A stretch of DNA of 64,000 nt from JBOGXA01 sp050694175. GTDB taxonomy: Bacteria; Actinomycetota; CADDZG01; WHSQ01. Below are positions 8,884 through 17,311 of the stretch, piece after piece (position 1 is the first letter of the stretch; each line of letters opens with the position of its first letter). The stretch spans positions 1 through 64,000 of the forward strand of contig JBOGXA010000012.1 in the NCBI GenBank assembly GCA_050694175.1. Direction: 5' to 3'. The translations under genes and the position numbers were made by a program. The notes below the pieces were generated by a model. The model saw nothing but the letters and a program-made list of their open reading frames with translations. It was not told where the DNA came from and ran no database searches.

Positions 8884-10101
8884 CTAGGTAGCCGGCTGAT
8901 CCTCCGATGGGACCGCCGCGGCTCCGGCGGGAGCGGTATCCGCGCCACCTGCGGCACCGGCGCCCGTTTTCTCCTCGGCCGCGGCTTCTGGGTCCTCTCC
9001 TTGGGGTGGCGTAGCCACCGTCTCCTCGGCCGCGGCTTCTGGGTCCTCTCCTTGGGGTGGCGTAGCCACCGTCTCCTCGGCCGCGTCCGGCTCGGCGGGC
9101 GCCGGCGCGGCCTCCTCGCGCATCTGCGACTCGGACTTGATGTCGACCCGGAGGCCGGTGAGGCGCGCCGCCAGCCGTGCGTTCTGACCCTCCTTGCCGA
9201 TGGCGAGGGACAGCTGGTAGTCGGGGACGATGACGAGCGCGGTCTGGCCGTCGCCGTCGATACGGACCTCTTTCACCTTCGCCGGGGACAGCGCCTTGGC
9301 AACGAACTCCGCCGGCTCCTCGACCCACTGAACGATGTCGATCTTCTCTCCCCGCAACTCGTTCATGACCATGCGCACACGCGATCCTTTGGAACCGACG
9401 CATGCGCCGACGGCATCCACGTTCCGATCGTTCGAGTGAACCGCGATCTTGGTCCGGTGCCCGGGCTCGCGCGCGACGGCGCGGATGTCAACGATGCCGT
9501 CGAGGATCTCTGGAACCTCGAGCTCGAATAGTCGCTTGATCAGGCCGGGGTGGGTCCGCGACACAATGATCTGGGGGCCGCGCGCGCTCTTGCGCACATC
9601 GACGATGTAGGCCTTGAGACGCGCTCCATGCTCGTAGCGTTCGTGCGGGATCTGCTCCGGCGGTGGCATCAGAGCCTCGGTCTTTCCGAGGTCCAGGATC
9701 GTGTAACGGTGATCCTGCTGCTGCACTATCCCGGTGACGATGTCACCCTCCCGACCCGAGTACTCGCCGAATGTCAGATCGCGCTCGGCTTCACGCAGGC
9801 GCTGGAGGATCACCTGCTTGGCCGTTTGAGCCGCTATGCGACCGAAGTCGGCCGGCGTGTCCTCCCACTCTTTGAGGACGGTGACCTCTTCGGTGGACTC
9901 ATCGACCTCGATGTCCTGCGCGAAGACGGTCACGTCGCCGCTCTCGGGATCGATCTCGGAGCGCGCGCCGCGCGTCTCGTCCGCGTTGATCATTCGCAGA
10001 TACGCCGAAGCGAGTGCTTTCTCGATGGCCTCGAGCACGGTGTCGAACGCAATACCCCGCTCCCGCTCGAGTTCGCGCAGCGAATCGATGGGGATCTTCA
10101 T
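8884..10101 (-). CDS. nusA: Transcription termination/antitermination factor NusA
   Basis: Binds RNA polymerase and nascent RNA to modulate pausing and termination. The 405 residues contain the N-terminal RNAP-binding domain (1-130), an S1 domain (GIVQQQDHRYTILDLG, about 135-200) and tandem KH domains (VGACVGSKGSRVRMV at about 230, LAIGKEGQNARLAARLTG at about 305). After about residue 325 the tail is acidic and low-complexity and includes a 17-residue unit present twice in tandem. It follows rimP after 33 bases. Confidence 0.97.
   Translation of the reverse strand: MKIPIDSLRELERERGIAFDTVLEAIEKALASAYLRMINADETRGARSEIDPESGDVTVFAQDIEVDESTEEVTVLKEWEDTPADFGRIAAQTAKQVILQRLREAERDLTFGEYSGREGDIVTGIVQQQDHRYTILDLGKTEALMPPPEQIPHERYEHGARLKAYIVDVRKSARGPQIIVSRTHPGLIKRLFELEVPEILDGIVDIRAVAREPGHRTKIAVHSNDRNVDAVGACVGSKGSRVRMVMNELRGEKIDIVQWVEEPAEFVAKALSPAKVKEVRIDGDGQTALVIVPDYQLSLAIGKEGQNARLAARLTGLRVDIKSESQMREEAAPAPAEPDAAEETVATPPQGEDPEAAAEETVATPPQGEDPEAAAEEKTGAGAAGGADTAPAGAAAVPSEDQPAT
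8971..9085 (-). repeat. 51-bp tandem repeat inside nusA
   Basis: Two identical 51-base units (8971-9021 and 9022-9072) are followed by 13 bases of a third. They encode the in-frame 17-residue unit ETVATPPQGEDPEAAAE twice in the acidic tail of NusA. The identity at nucleotide level points to a recent slippage or unequal-recombination duplication, so copy number could vary between strains. Confidence 0.95.
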
Positions 10102-10134
10102 GCTGCGCCCCTTCCCGTCACCTTCGTCACCTCG

Positions 10135-10593
10135 TCATCTCCATTCAAAGACCGTGCGCGCGGACTTGATAGCGTCGTACGGCACGTCGACTTGCTCCCT
10201 GCCCACATCGATGGTGACGCCGTCCGTTCGGGCTCCCTCGAGGACCCCCTCGATGCGGTGCGTGCTCCCCACGATCGGCTCCCTCGTTTTGACAACGACC
10301 TTGGTGCCGACCGACAGCTCGAAGTGCTCGGGGGACCGCAAGGTTCTCTCGAGTCCCGGGGACGAGACCTCGAGCGTGTAGCGGCCCGGGATCGGGTCCT
10401 TCAAGTCGAGCCCGCGCGACAACTCCTCGGACACTTCGGCCACCGTGTCGAGATCGATGCCCCCGTCTGCGTCGACGAAGACCTTCACGACCTGGCGGCC
10501 CGGCCGGCCTCCCATCTCGACATCCCACAGACGCAAGGAGCGCCGACGCGCGACCGCCTCGGCGAGGTCCCGGACCTCATCGAGCGCCCCCAC
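10135..10593 (-). CDS. rimP: Ribosome maturation factor RimP
   Basis: A 152-residue protein needed for 30S maturation. It has VVKVFVDADGGIDLDTVAEVS in the first half and the family motif YTLEVSSPGLERTLRSP (about residues 71-87), then the C-terminal SH3-like domain. The start is GTG at 10593, supported by GAGGAGG a few bases upstream. It heads the minus-strand rimP-nusA-ylxR-infB operon. Confidence 0.95.
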   Translation of the reverse strand: MGALDEVRDLAEAVARRRSLRLWDVEMGGRPGRQVVKVFVDADGGIDLDTVAEVSEELSRGLDLKDPIPGRYTLEVSSPGLERTLRSPEHFELSVGTKVVVKTREPIVGSTHRIEGVLEGARTDGVTIDVGREQVDVPYDAIKSARTVFEWR

Positions 10594-10610
10594 GCGACCT
10601 CCTCACAAAT

Positions 10611-10634
10611 GAAGCCCCTCCGCCGAGGGGCTTC
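10611..10634 (-). promoter_or_regulatory. 10-bp hairpin in the rimP operon leader
   Basis: GAAGCCCCTC-cgcc-GAGGGGCTTC is a perfect inverted repeat that ends about 17 bases before the rimP GTG, just upstream of the Shine-Dalgarno GAGGAGG. No T-run follows on either strand, so a terminator is less likely than an RNA stability or control structure in the leader. Confidence 0.45.
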
Positions 10635-10730
10635 CACGTACGAGCCGTGTTCTGCCGACAAACTTCCTGCTCAGAGCAGGTTTTTCAGTGTAACACGCGA
10701 CCCGGGCGGGGGAGGAGATACGGTTACCCC

Positions 10731-10817
10731 ATGGCCAAGAAAGCGCGCAAGCGCCGGCACCGGCGTAAATCGAAGGCGAACCACGGCAAGAGGCCCAACG
10801 CGGGCCGCCGCGGATGA
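10731..10817 (+). CDS. 50S ribosomal protein bL37
   Basis: A 28-codon gene, ATG to TGA, too short for most gene callers. The peptide is strongly basic (MAKKARKRRHRRKSKANHG then KRPNAGRRG). Its KANHGKRPNA ending matches the actinobacterial ribosomal protein bL37, first placed in cryo-EM maps of mycobacterial ribosomes. GGAGGAGA lies 13 bases upstream of the ATG, and a strong inverted repeat follows the stop. It stands alone on the plus strand between divergent rimP and convergent ispG. I am confident that it is coding; the name rests on remembered family sequence. Confidence 0.85.
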   Translation: MAKKARKRRHRRKSKANHGKRPNAGRRG

Positions 10818-10823
10818 ATCCCG

Positions 10824-10860
10824 TGTTGGTTTAACGGGAATTATTCCCGTCAAACCAACA
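10824..10860. terminator. Inverted repeat between bL37 gene and ispG, probable bidirectional terminator
   Basis: TGTTGGTTT and ACGGGA pair with TCCCGT and AAACCAACA around a 5-base loop, with one A-C mismatch: 15 paired bases. It sits 6 bases after the bL37 gene stop and 8 bases beyond the ispG stop, exactly where two convergent transcripts meet. There is no T-run on either side, so termination efficiency is uncertain. Confidence 0.65.
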
Positions 10861-10868
10861 AACGACAG

Positions 10869-12032
10869 TTACGCCGGGGGGCCGAGCCCGATCGACAGGG
10901 GCGACGCCCGGCGACCGGCTCCCTTGACGACGACCGGGCCCCCCTCCGAAGTCTGCCCCGAGGCGCGAATCTCTGCCGCCACGCGCTCGGCCTCCTCGAG
11001 CAGGGCCTCGACCAACCTCTCGTGAGGGACCCAGCCGATCTGCACCCCCTTCGAGAACAGCAAACCGCGCCCCGGCCCGGCCGCGATGCCGATGTCGGCG
11101 TCGCGAGCCTCACCCGGCCCGTTGACCTCGCATCCCATGACCGCGATCTGCATCGGAGGGAGGTCCATCTTCTCGATCGCCCGTTCCACCTCGTCGGCGA
11201 GCTCGAAGACGTCGAGCTCGGCTCGGCCACACGATGGGCACGCCACGAGGTCAAAGCCGTCCTCCCTCAGCCCCAGTGACTTGAGGATCTGCTTTCCGAC
11301 CACAACCTCCTCGACGGGGTCGGCGGTCAGCGACACGCGGATGGTGTCGCCGATCCCCTCCGCCAGCAGCGTGCCGATGCCTATCGCCGACTTCACTATC
11401 CCCTGCTTGGGGGTGCCCGCTTCGGTGACCCCGAGATGGAACGGCACGTCGGTCTGGGTGGCGAGGAGGCGGTAGGCGCTGATCATCTCGGGCACGTTTT
11501 GGTGTTTCACCGAGACCTTGATGTCTGTGAAGCCATGCTCTTCCAGCAATCCGATCTCGTAGAGGGCGCTTTCCACCAACGCCTCCGACGTCGGCCGTCC
11601 GTACTTTGCGACCAGCTTCTTGTCGAGGGACCCGGCGTTGACTCCGATTCGGATCGGAATGCCACGCTCGCGGGCACCGTCGGCAACATCCTTTATGTGC
11701 TTGGGGTTGCGCATGTTGCCCGGGTTGACGCGCAGCCCGTGGACCCCCGCCTCGAGGGCCATCATCGCGAGCCTCACCGAGAAATGGATGTCCGCGATGA
11801 TCGGCACGCCGCCCTCTTTGACGATCATGGGAAGGGCCCGTGCATCGCCCTCGTGGGGAACGGCAACCCTCACCATGTCGGCGCCCTGGGTCGCGAGGGC
11901 GTGCACCTGGATGAGCGTGGACTCGACGTCGTCGGTCTTAGTCGTCGTCATCGACTGGATCGAAACGGGGGCGTCGCCGCCCACGGCCACCGGCCCCACC
12001 TTGATCTGGCGAGTCATTCTGCGCTCGTACAT
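10869..12032 (-). CDS. ispG: 4-hydroxy-3-methylbut-2-enyl diphosphate synthase (flavodoxin), IspG
   Basis: [4Fe-4S] enzyme of the methylerythritol phosphate pathway. The 387-residue protein begins MYERRMTRQIKVGPVAVGG and has PVSIQSMTTTKTDDVESTL, VRVAVP and IADIHFSVRLAM, then the C-terminal cluster region with CPSCGRAELDVFELA and VMGCEVNGPGEARDADIG; the three Cys ligands are present. The ATG at 12032 follows GGGAAGGA. It lies in the usual actinobacterial run with rseP and dxr, here separated by the CHRD gene inserted on the plus strand. Confidence 0.97.
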   Translation of the reverse strand: MYERRMTRQIKVGPVAVGGDAPVSIQSMTTTKTDDVESTLIQVHALATQGADMVRVAVPHEGDARALPMIVKEGGVPIIADIHFSVRLAMMALEAGVHGLRVNPGNMRNPKHIKDVADGARERGIPIRIGVNAGSLDKKLVAKYGRPTSEALVESALYEIGLLEEHGFTDIKVSVKHQNVPEMISAYRLLATQTDVPFHLGVTEAGTPKQGIVKSAIGIGTLLAEGIGDTIRVSLTADPVEEVVVGKQILKSLGLREDGFDLVACPSCGRAELDVFELADEVERAIEKMDLPPMQIAVMGCEVNGPGEARDADIGIAAGPGRGLLFSKGVQIGWVPHERLVEALLEEAERVAAEIRASGQTSEGGPVVVKGAGRRASPLSIGLGPPA

Positions 12033-12229
12033 GTCCTTCCCAGTCTAGGGCTGTGGTGCGTTTCGCGGATGGGCCAAACCACAAGAGGTCTGGCCCCGTA
12101 CAACCGCGCGGGCAGCGAGCTCTGAAAGGGAGGAGGTGGATCTGGGGGGCGCACCGCCTGGCTGTGGCTGTCCGGAGTCAATGCACGACTTGCTTGAAGG
12201 GGCCACGAGTCGCTCGAAAGGAGAACCCA

Positions 12230-12745
12230 ATGAGAAAGCTCGTCCTAGGGCTGGTGATGACCGTCGTTGCAATTGCGCTGGTGGCGACGGCGGCTTCGCT
12301 CGCCGCCGGCCGAGGCAACGACGACGATAATGAGTTCGAAGCCCGCCTGGCCGGTTTCAACGAAGTCCCCGCCGTATCCACCGTGGCCGGCGGCAGTTTC
12401 AAGGCCGAGGTAAGCGAAAGCGCGCGGGCAATCCGGTACCGGCTGAGCTACGAAGATCTCGAGGCCCCGGTTCTGTTCGCGCACATCCACCTCGGTCAGA
12501 AAGACGTCAACGGCGGGGTCAGCGCGTTTCTGTGCGGGGGTGGTGGCAAGCCTCCATGTCCGCAGGAGGGCACGGTCAACGGCATCGTTCGTCAGACCGA
12601 CGTAATCGGCCCTTCCGGCCAGGGGATCGCGGCCGGGGAGTTCGACGAGCTGGTAAGGGCAATGCGAGCGGGCGTTACCTACGCAAACGTGCACTCGGAG
12701 AAGTTCCCCGGCGGAGAGATCCGCGGCCAGATCAAGAGCGACTGA
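12230..12745 (+). CDS. Secreted CHRD-domain protein
   Basis: A 171-residue exported protein. Residues 1-27 (MRKLVLGLVMTVVAIALVAT then AASLAAG) form a Sec signal peptide. The rest is a CHRD (chordin) domain: LAGFNEVPAVSTVAGGSFKA, the FAHIHLGQKDVNGGV motif and the closing NVHSEKFPGGEIRGQI. CHRD domains occur in many secreted bacterial proteins with no established function. I use the ATG at 12230 because AAAGGAGA lies just upstream and it starts the signal peptide. It stands alone on the plus strand among minus-strand housekeeping genes, which suggests a later insertion. Confidence 0.93.
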   Translation: MRKLVLGLVMTVVAIALVATAASLAAGRGNDDDNEFEARLAGFNEVPAVSTVAGGSFKAEVSESARAIRYRLSYEDLEAPVLFAHIHLGQKDVNGGVSAFLCGGGGKPPCPQEGTVNGIVRQTDVIGPSGQGIAAGEFDELVRAMRAGVTYANVHSEKFPGGEIRGQIKSD

Positions 12746-12753
12746 ATCCGACT

Positions 12754-12798
12754 TCACCGCGGTGGAGCCGTCCCCCAGAGGCGGCCCCACCGCGGTGA
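12754..12798. terminator. Long hairpin between the CHRD gene and rseP
   Basis: TCACCGCGGTGG pairs with CCACCGCGGTGA, and after one mismatch GCCG pairs with CGGC, around an 11-base loop. It lies 8 bases after the CHRD stop and 15 bases before the rseP stop on the other strand, the point where the two transcripts converge. There is no strong T-run. Confidence 0.6.
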
Positions 12799-12813
12799 CC
12801 TCTAATCCCGCGC

Positions 12814-13980
12814 CTAGAAGGGGTCTACGGGCCGCGTTATGTCGAGGTACAAGATCGTTATGAACAGAATCAAGAAGAACGAGACAACCGCGGCCGATAT
12901 TGGAATGAGCTTGCGCATGTCGACCGTGCGCCGGGTCACGGACTCGTAGGCGAGTACGGCGAGGTGACCTCCGTCGAGCGGCGGAAGGGGCAGAAGGTTC
13001 ATGAGCCCGATGATGATCGTCAGGCCCACGATGATCTGCAGGAATTGGGCCCATTCCCCACGCGCAGCCGACTCTCCCGCGATCCGTCCCACTCCGACGA
13101 GTCCGATCGGCTCGTTGATATCGCGGTTCCCCTGGCCCCCCAACGATTGCAGTAGCTCTCCACCGAAGATCTTGCGGTCGAAGAAGTAGTAAATGCTTCT
13201 TGTCGCGCCCACGGTCGCACTCCATGTGAGCTTTCCGGACTCGGGGATGGCCGTCAGCAGGTTCTCGCGTTCGTAGCGGGGTGCCGGGGCGATGCCGAGA
13301 AAGCCTCCATACGACTCGCCCGGCTCGAGCGCCCGGAGGCTCTCGCCCGAGCGTGCGTAGTCGACCGGCCGGCCCTTCTCGTCGAGGATCGCCCGACCCA
13401 GCTCCACATCAAGGGTACGCGTCTCCCCGTCACGTTCGACGCGGAAGCGCACGGTGTCTCCGTCGTGGGACTTGATGAACCTGCTGATCCCCTCCCACGA
13501 GTCGACGTCGGTGCCCGCCACTGCGACGATGCGATCATCCGGCTCGAACCCTGCGTCGAGGGCCGGCGAGCGCGTCGAGATCCCTTCGATCGTCGTGGTC
13601 GGCTCGTCCGTCGGGATCCCGATCACCGTAACGATGAACACCAGCAGGAGGAACGCCACGATCCAGTGCGTGATCGGGCCGCCGAGGATCATCAGGACGC
13701 GTTGCCACCGCGGCTTGTTGGGGTAGGAGCGGACCTCATCCTCCGGAGCCACCTCTTCGTAGGGATTCATCCCTACGATCTTCACGAAGCCTCCCAGTGG
13801 CAGTGCCTTTATCCCGTACTCAGTCTCGCCCTTGCGCGTCGACCACAGGGTCGGACCAAATCCCATGAAGAACCTCGTCGCCTTGAACCCGAAACGCTTG
13901 GCGAAGAAGAGGTGGCCCGCCTCGTGGATCATGATGACCACCACGATGGCGACGATGAACCAGAATATGCCGAAGCTCAT
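12814..13980 (-). CDS. rseP: Site-2 membrane metalloprotease, RseP family
   Basis: Intramembrane zinc protease (M50 family). In related bacteria it cleaves anti-sigma factors and signal peptides within the membrane. The 388 residues show the zinc site HEAGH in the first membrane segment (about residues 20-24), a PDZ domain in the middle (about 120-200, FEPDDRIVAVAGTDV) and the second metal motif NLLPLPPLDGGHL near residue 325, followed by C-terminal membrane helices. It overlaps dxr by four bases, the standard dxr-rseP-ispG order. Confidence 0.95.
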   Translation of the reverse strand: MSFGIFWFIVAIVVVIMIHEAGHLFFAKRFGFKATRFFMGFGPTLWSTRKGETEYGIKALPLGGFVKIVGMNPYEEVAPEDEVRSYPNKPRWQRVLMILGGPITHWIVAFLLLVFIVTVIGIPTDEPTTTIEGISTRSPALDAGFEPDDRIVAVAGTDVDSWEGISRFIKSHDGDTVRFRVERDGETRTLDVELGRAILDEKGRPVDYARSGESLRALEPGESYGGFLGIAPAPRYERENLLTAIPESGKLTWSATVGATRSIYYFFDRKIFGGELLQSLGGQGNRDINEPIGLVGVGRIAGESAARGEWAQFLQIIVGLTIIIGLMNLLPLPPLDGGHLAVLAYESVTRRTVDMRKLIPISAAVVSFFLILFITILYLDITRPVDPF

Positions 13981-15101
13981 CGACCCTCCTCCACCGGACT
14001 CGTCCCGGTTCGGCGTGCGATCCCGTCCCGGGCGCGGGCGCGTGCCCAGGCGTCGACATCCAGCACAGTGTCGAGATCGTCGGCGTCGGTCGCTTCGTGT
14101 TGGTCGAGCACTTCCTCCATGATCGCCGGAATCTCGAGGAACTTGACACGGCCGGCCAGGAACGCCTCGACGGCCGCCTCGTTCGCGGCGTTGAGGGCGG
14201 CGGGGAACGATCCCCCCTTGACTCCGGCGTCACGGGCGAGCCGGACGCACGGAAACCGCCCGTGGTCGACGGGCTCGAACTCGAGGGATCCGATCGCCGC
14301 CAGGTCGGGTGGGGGCAGGCTCGACTCGATGCGGTCGGGAAAACTCAGGGCGGCCTGAATGGGAATTCGCATGTCCGTGGGAGCCGCCTGCATCAGCATC
14401 GACCCGTCGGCGAACTCGACGATCCCGTGGACGATGCTCTGCGGGTGGACGACGACATCGAGCCGTTCATAGTCGAGCCCGAACAGGAAATGGGCCTCGA
14501 TGATCTCGAGGCCCTTGTTCATCAAGGTCGCCGAGTCGACCGTGATCTTGGGACCCATCGTCCAGGTCGGGTGACTGAGCGCGTCCTCCACCGTGACCGA
14601 GCCGAGGTCGGCGCGCGTCCGAAACGGACCACCCGAGGCCGTGAGCACCACCCGCGCGATCTCATCTCGATCGATTCCAGAAAGACACTGGGCGACGGCG
14701 GCGTGCTCGGAGTCGACCGGAACGATCCGGCCTCTCCCGCGCCGAGCGGCGGCGAGGCACAGTTCGCCGCCGGCCACCAGGCTCTCCTTGTTCGCAAGAG
14801 CCAGCGACTTGCCCTCCTCGAGGGCGGCGATCGACGCCCTCAGTCCGGCGGCGCCGACGATGGCGTTCAGGATGACGTCGGCGTTCGGAGACCGGGCCAT
14901 GGCAACGGCGGCATCAGGTCCGAGGCCGGTCGCGGCGTGGGGAAACGAAGCCGCCTGCTCCCTCAGCGCGTCATGGTCGCTGCCGGCCACGAGTCCCGCC
15001 ACCTCGAATCGATCGGGGTGCGCCGCTACCACGTCGAGAGCCTGACGACCGATCGAGCCCGTCGACCCGAGGATCACGACCCGCCGCACGGTGTCTGCCA
15101 T
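13977..15101 (-). CDS. dxr: 1-deoxy-D-xylulose 5-phosphate reductoisomerase
   Basis: NADPH-dependent second step of the methylerythritol phosphate pathway. The first residues contain the nucleotide fold VVILGSTGSIGRQALDVV; LALANKESLVAGGEL and PVDSEHAAVAQCL follow, with the metal and substrate residues of the family, and MGPKITVDSATLMNKGLEII. I start at the ATG at 15101 (MADTVRR) for 374 residues; the frame is open further upstream, but that runs into the kinase gene. It is four bases downstream of the kinase stop and coupled to rseP. Confidence 0.96.
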   Translation of the reverse strand: MADTVRRVVILGSTGSIGRQALDVVAAHPDRFEVAGLVAGSDHDALREQAASFPHAATGLGPDAAVAMARSPNADVILNAIVGAAGLRASIAALEEGKSLALANKESLVAGGELCLAAARRGRGRIVPVDSEHAAVAQCLSGIDRDEIARVVLTASGGPFRTRADLGSVTVEDALSHPTWTMGPKITVDSATLMNKGLEIIEAHFLFGLDYERLDVVVHPQSIVHGIVEFADGSMLMQAAPTDMRIPIQAALSFPDRIESSLPPPDLAAIGSLEFEPVDHGRFPCVRLARDAGVKGGSFPAALNAANEAAVEAFLAGRVKFLEIPAIMEEVLDQHEATDADDLDTVLDVDAWARARARDGIARRTGTSPVEEGR

Positions 15102-15105
15102 TGAG

Positions 15106-16023
15106 TCAGGCCTCCCCCGCCCCCGGGTCGAGGGCAGCCTCGCCGTAGACGTCGTCGTCCACAATGAGGTTCTCGATGATCTCCGCGAGCTCCGCGGGGC
15201 TCGGCCTGGCGCGCGGCGACTTGCTCAGGCAGGCGGTCAAACACCCGCCGAGCTCGGGCGGCACGCTCGCCGGCAGTTTGCGGGGTGAGCCCTCGAGCTG
15301 GGGCCACCGCTGGTGCGGATCGTCCGTGTCGTATCCCTTGCGGCGCCGGAAGGGGGCCCGCCCCGAGAGCGCGTGCCACATGGTCGCCCCCCAGCCCCAC
15401 ACGTCGGCGGCGGGTGTGAGGGGGCCGAGCTTGGGGGGATCGCACTGTTCGGGGGCCATATAGAGATCGGTCCCTATCGAGGACGTTGCCCGGCGAGCGC
15501 GCTCGGTCGACCGGGCGATGCTGAAGTCGATCAGGCGCGGCTGTGACCCGAGGATCACGTTCGACGGCTTGATATCGAGATGGATGACGTCGCGCGCGGC
15601 CATGAAATGGAGGGCCGAGCACAGCCTGAGACCTAAGGGGAGGACCTGGTCGACCTCAAGGGGGCCGGCATCGAGCAGGTCAGACAGATTTGCGCCCTCC
15701 ACGTACTCGAGCCTGAGGTGGGGCCGGGGGCCGTCGAGCACCGCGCCGAACGCCCTGACGATCAGGGGATGCTGCAGCTTATCGAGGACGCTCGCCTCTC
15801 TCCGAATACGCCGAAGCGACCGCTCATTGTCGACGACCGTGGGGCGGAGGATCTTGATCACCACGAGCGTATACAGCTCGTCGTCCCACGCCAGGTAGGC
15901 CTCGTAGTCGTGGCCTCCGCCGAGATTCGCGAGCGCGTACCGACGGGGAACGACCTCGTCCCCCTTCTCGAAACGCCATCCGACTTTCTCTGGTTTCGCC
16001 ACTCGCTTCTCCACTAGCTCCAT
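15106..16023 (-). CDS. Soluble serine/threonine protein kinase
   Basis: A 305-residue Hanks-type kinase without a membrane segment. The lysine lies in VVIKIL (K57), the catalytic loop is HLDIKPSNVIL (H148, D150, with Leu in place of the usual Arg of HRD), the metal motif is DFS (166-168) rather than DFG, and the APE motif appears as MAPEQ. All catalytic residues are therefore present, with two conservative motif changes. The start at 16023 follows GAGGAA; the frame is open far upstream but only as a shadow of cdsA. It lies between dxr and cdsA and is divergent from a small Tat-type protein 66 bases away. Confidence 0.9.
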   Translation of the reverse strand: MELVEKRVAKPEKVGWRFEKGDEVVPRRYALANLGGGHDYEAYLAWDDELYTLVVIKILRPTVVDNERSLRRIRREASVLDKLQHPLIVRAFGAVLDGPRPHLRLEYVEGANLSDLLDAGPLEVDQVLPLGLRLCSALHFMAARDVIHLDIKPSNVILGSQPRLIDFSIARSTERARRATSSIGTDLYMAPEQCDPPKLGPLTPAADVWGWGATMWHALSGRAPFRRRKGYDTDDPHQRWPQLEGSPRKLPASVPPELGGCLTACLSKSPRARPSPAELAEIIENLIVDDDVYGEAALDPGAGEA

Positions 16024-16089
16024 CGAGAATTGTTCCTCGAGCTTTGCTTGCTTACCCTCACCACACACACCGGAAGGGTAGGGGACGGG

Positions 16090-16404
16090 ATGGATTCTGG
16101 AATCACGAACGTGCTGTCGGAGGACGAAGCGGGTGACGGCCACTCCCGCAGGCGGTTCCTGAGGTCGGCCGCCATCACGGGCCTTGCGGCCGCATGGTCT
16201 GCACCGATCATCCAGACCATCGCTCCCGAGATGGCCCTCGCCCAGGACGACCAGCACCATCCCCGTCCCGGCACGCCGAGGCCGGAAGATACCCCGACCG
16301 GGGACACACCCGATCCCAAGGATTGCGACAGCGACTGCGACGGGGACACCGACGACCACCAGGACTCGAGCGACTCGAGCGACTCCAAGGACTCGAAGGA
16401 CTAG
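16090..16404 (+). CDS. Small Tat-signal protein with acidic Asp/Ser-rich tail
   Basis: A 104-residue protein of unknown function. A twin-arginine signal is visible: SRRRFLRSAAITGLAAAWSA at about residues 19-38, with a likely cleavage around MALAQ (residue 52). The mature part is short, Pro/Asp-rich, has two Cys (DCDSDCDGD) and ends in Asp/Ser/Lys repeats. I start at the ATG at 16090, which is preceded by GGAAGGG. It is transcribed away from the kinase, so the pair shares a 66-base promoter region. No family recognised. Confidence 0.78.
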   Translation: MDSGITNVLSEDEAGDGHSRRRFLRSAAITGLAAAWSAPIIQTIAPEMALAQDDQHHPRPGTPRPEDTPTGDTPDPKDCDSDCDGDTDDHQDSSDSSDSKDSKD

Positions 16405-16442
16405 TCGGATAACCGAGTTCCTGCGGCCCGCGATCCCGCGCT

Positions 16443-17306
16443 CTAAAGGGCCACCACTCGCAGGTACAGGAGCACCGCCGGCGCGCAGAAGATCATGGCG
16501 TCGAGCCGATCGAGAAAGCCGCCGTGCCCGGGGAGCAACCGGCCCGAGTCCTTGATCCCGAGCTCCCTCTTGGCCATCGACTCTGCCAGGTCTCCGGCCG
16601 GCGCCAGCAGACCGATGAGCGTGGCGATGACCAGCCCGTGAAGCCACGAAAGCTCGTCGAGTAGGGCCCCCAGAGTCACTCCCGCCAGAAGTGCGGTCGC
16701 GAATCCGCCGACGAACCCCTCCCACGACTTGGCCGGCGAGATCGACGGCGCGAGCTTGTGCCGGCCGAACCGCACCCCGACGAAGTAGGCACCGATGTCG
16801 TCGCACGCCGTGACGGCAACATGGCCTACCAGCAGATTCAGTCCGCCCTCGAGCGTGAGCATGGACACGGCAGCGGCGCCCGCGCCACCGACCCACGCAA
16901 CGGACAGGATTGTCCAGGCGACGTCCGACGCGGGTGTCTGCCCGCGCCCTGGGCGCAGCGCGAGGACGAATGAGCCGAACACCGCCACACCCACCGCGAT
17001 CAGCAGCAGCTGTGGCTCGGCAGGGCGGAAATAGGCAAGGCTCAAGAGAGCGAACCCGCACGCGACCCCGAACGGGACCACGACGCGCCGGCCCCCCGCG
17101 CGTGCCGCGTCGAGCAGCTCGAACAGCGCCAGCATCAGCACGGTGGCTGCGAGCCAGAAGAACCACCCGGGCCCACCGATGTAACAAACGATGATGACGA
17201 CGACCAAGACAACGGCAGTTACTACGGCCTGGGTGAGGCTTCGGCCGCCCTTGATGGGAACCTGGGGGCCGAACCTGGACATGTCCTCCGGCACCGGCTG
17301 GGCCAC
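16443..17306 (-). CDS. cdsA: Phosphatidate cytidylyltransferase
   Basis: Integral membrane enzyme that makes CDP-diacylglycerol from CTP and phosphatidic acid. The 287 residues contain about eight hydrophobic segments and end with the family motif: SPAKSWEGFVGG (about 188-199), then LAPAGDLAESMAKRELGIKD and GRLLPGHGGFLDRLDAM. It lies 5 bases after frr, as in most actinobacteria. The gene usually found next, rlmN, is absent; the kinase gene is there instead. Confidence 0.95.
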   Translation of the reverse strand: MAQPVPEDMSRFGPQVPIKGGRSLTQAVVTAVVLVVVIIVCYIGGPGWFFWLAATVLMLALFELLDAARAGGRRVVVPFGVACGFALLSLAYFRPAEPQLLLIAVGVAVFGSFVLALRPGRGQTPASDVAWTILSVAWVGGAGAAAVSMLTLEGGLNLLVGHVAVTACDDIGAYFVGVRFGRHKLAPSISPAKSWEGFVGGFATALLAGVTLGALLDELSWLHGLVIATLIGLLAPAGDLAESMAKRELGIKDSGRLLPGHGGFLDRLDAMIFCAPAVLLYLRVVAL

Positions 17307-17311
17307 GCCGC

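Noticed and set aside
10666..10685. CCTGCT-cag-AGCAGG followed by TTTTT as a plus-strand intrinsic terminator
   Set aside because: The shape is right, but no plus-strand gene lies upstream to terminate; it is more likely incidental or part of the rimP leader on the other strand.
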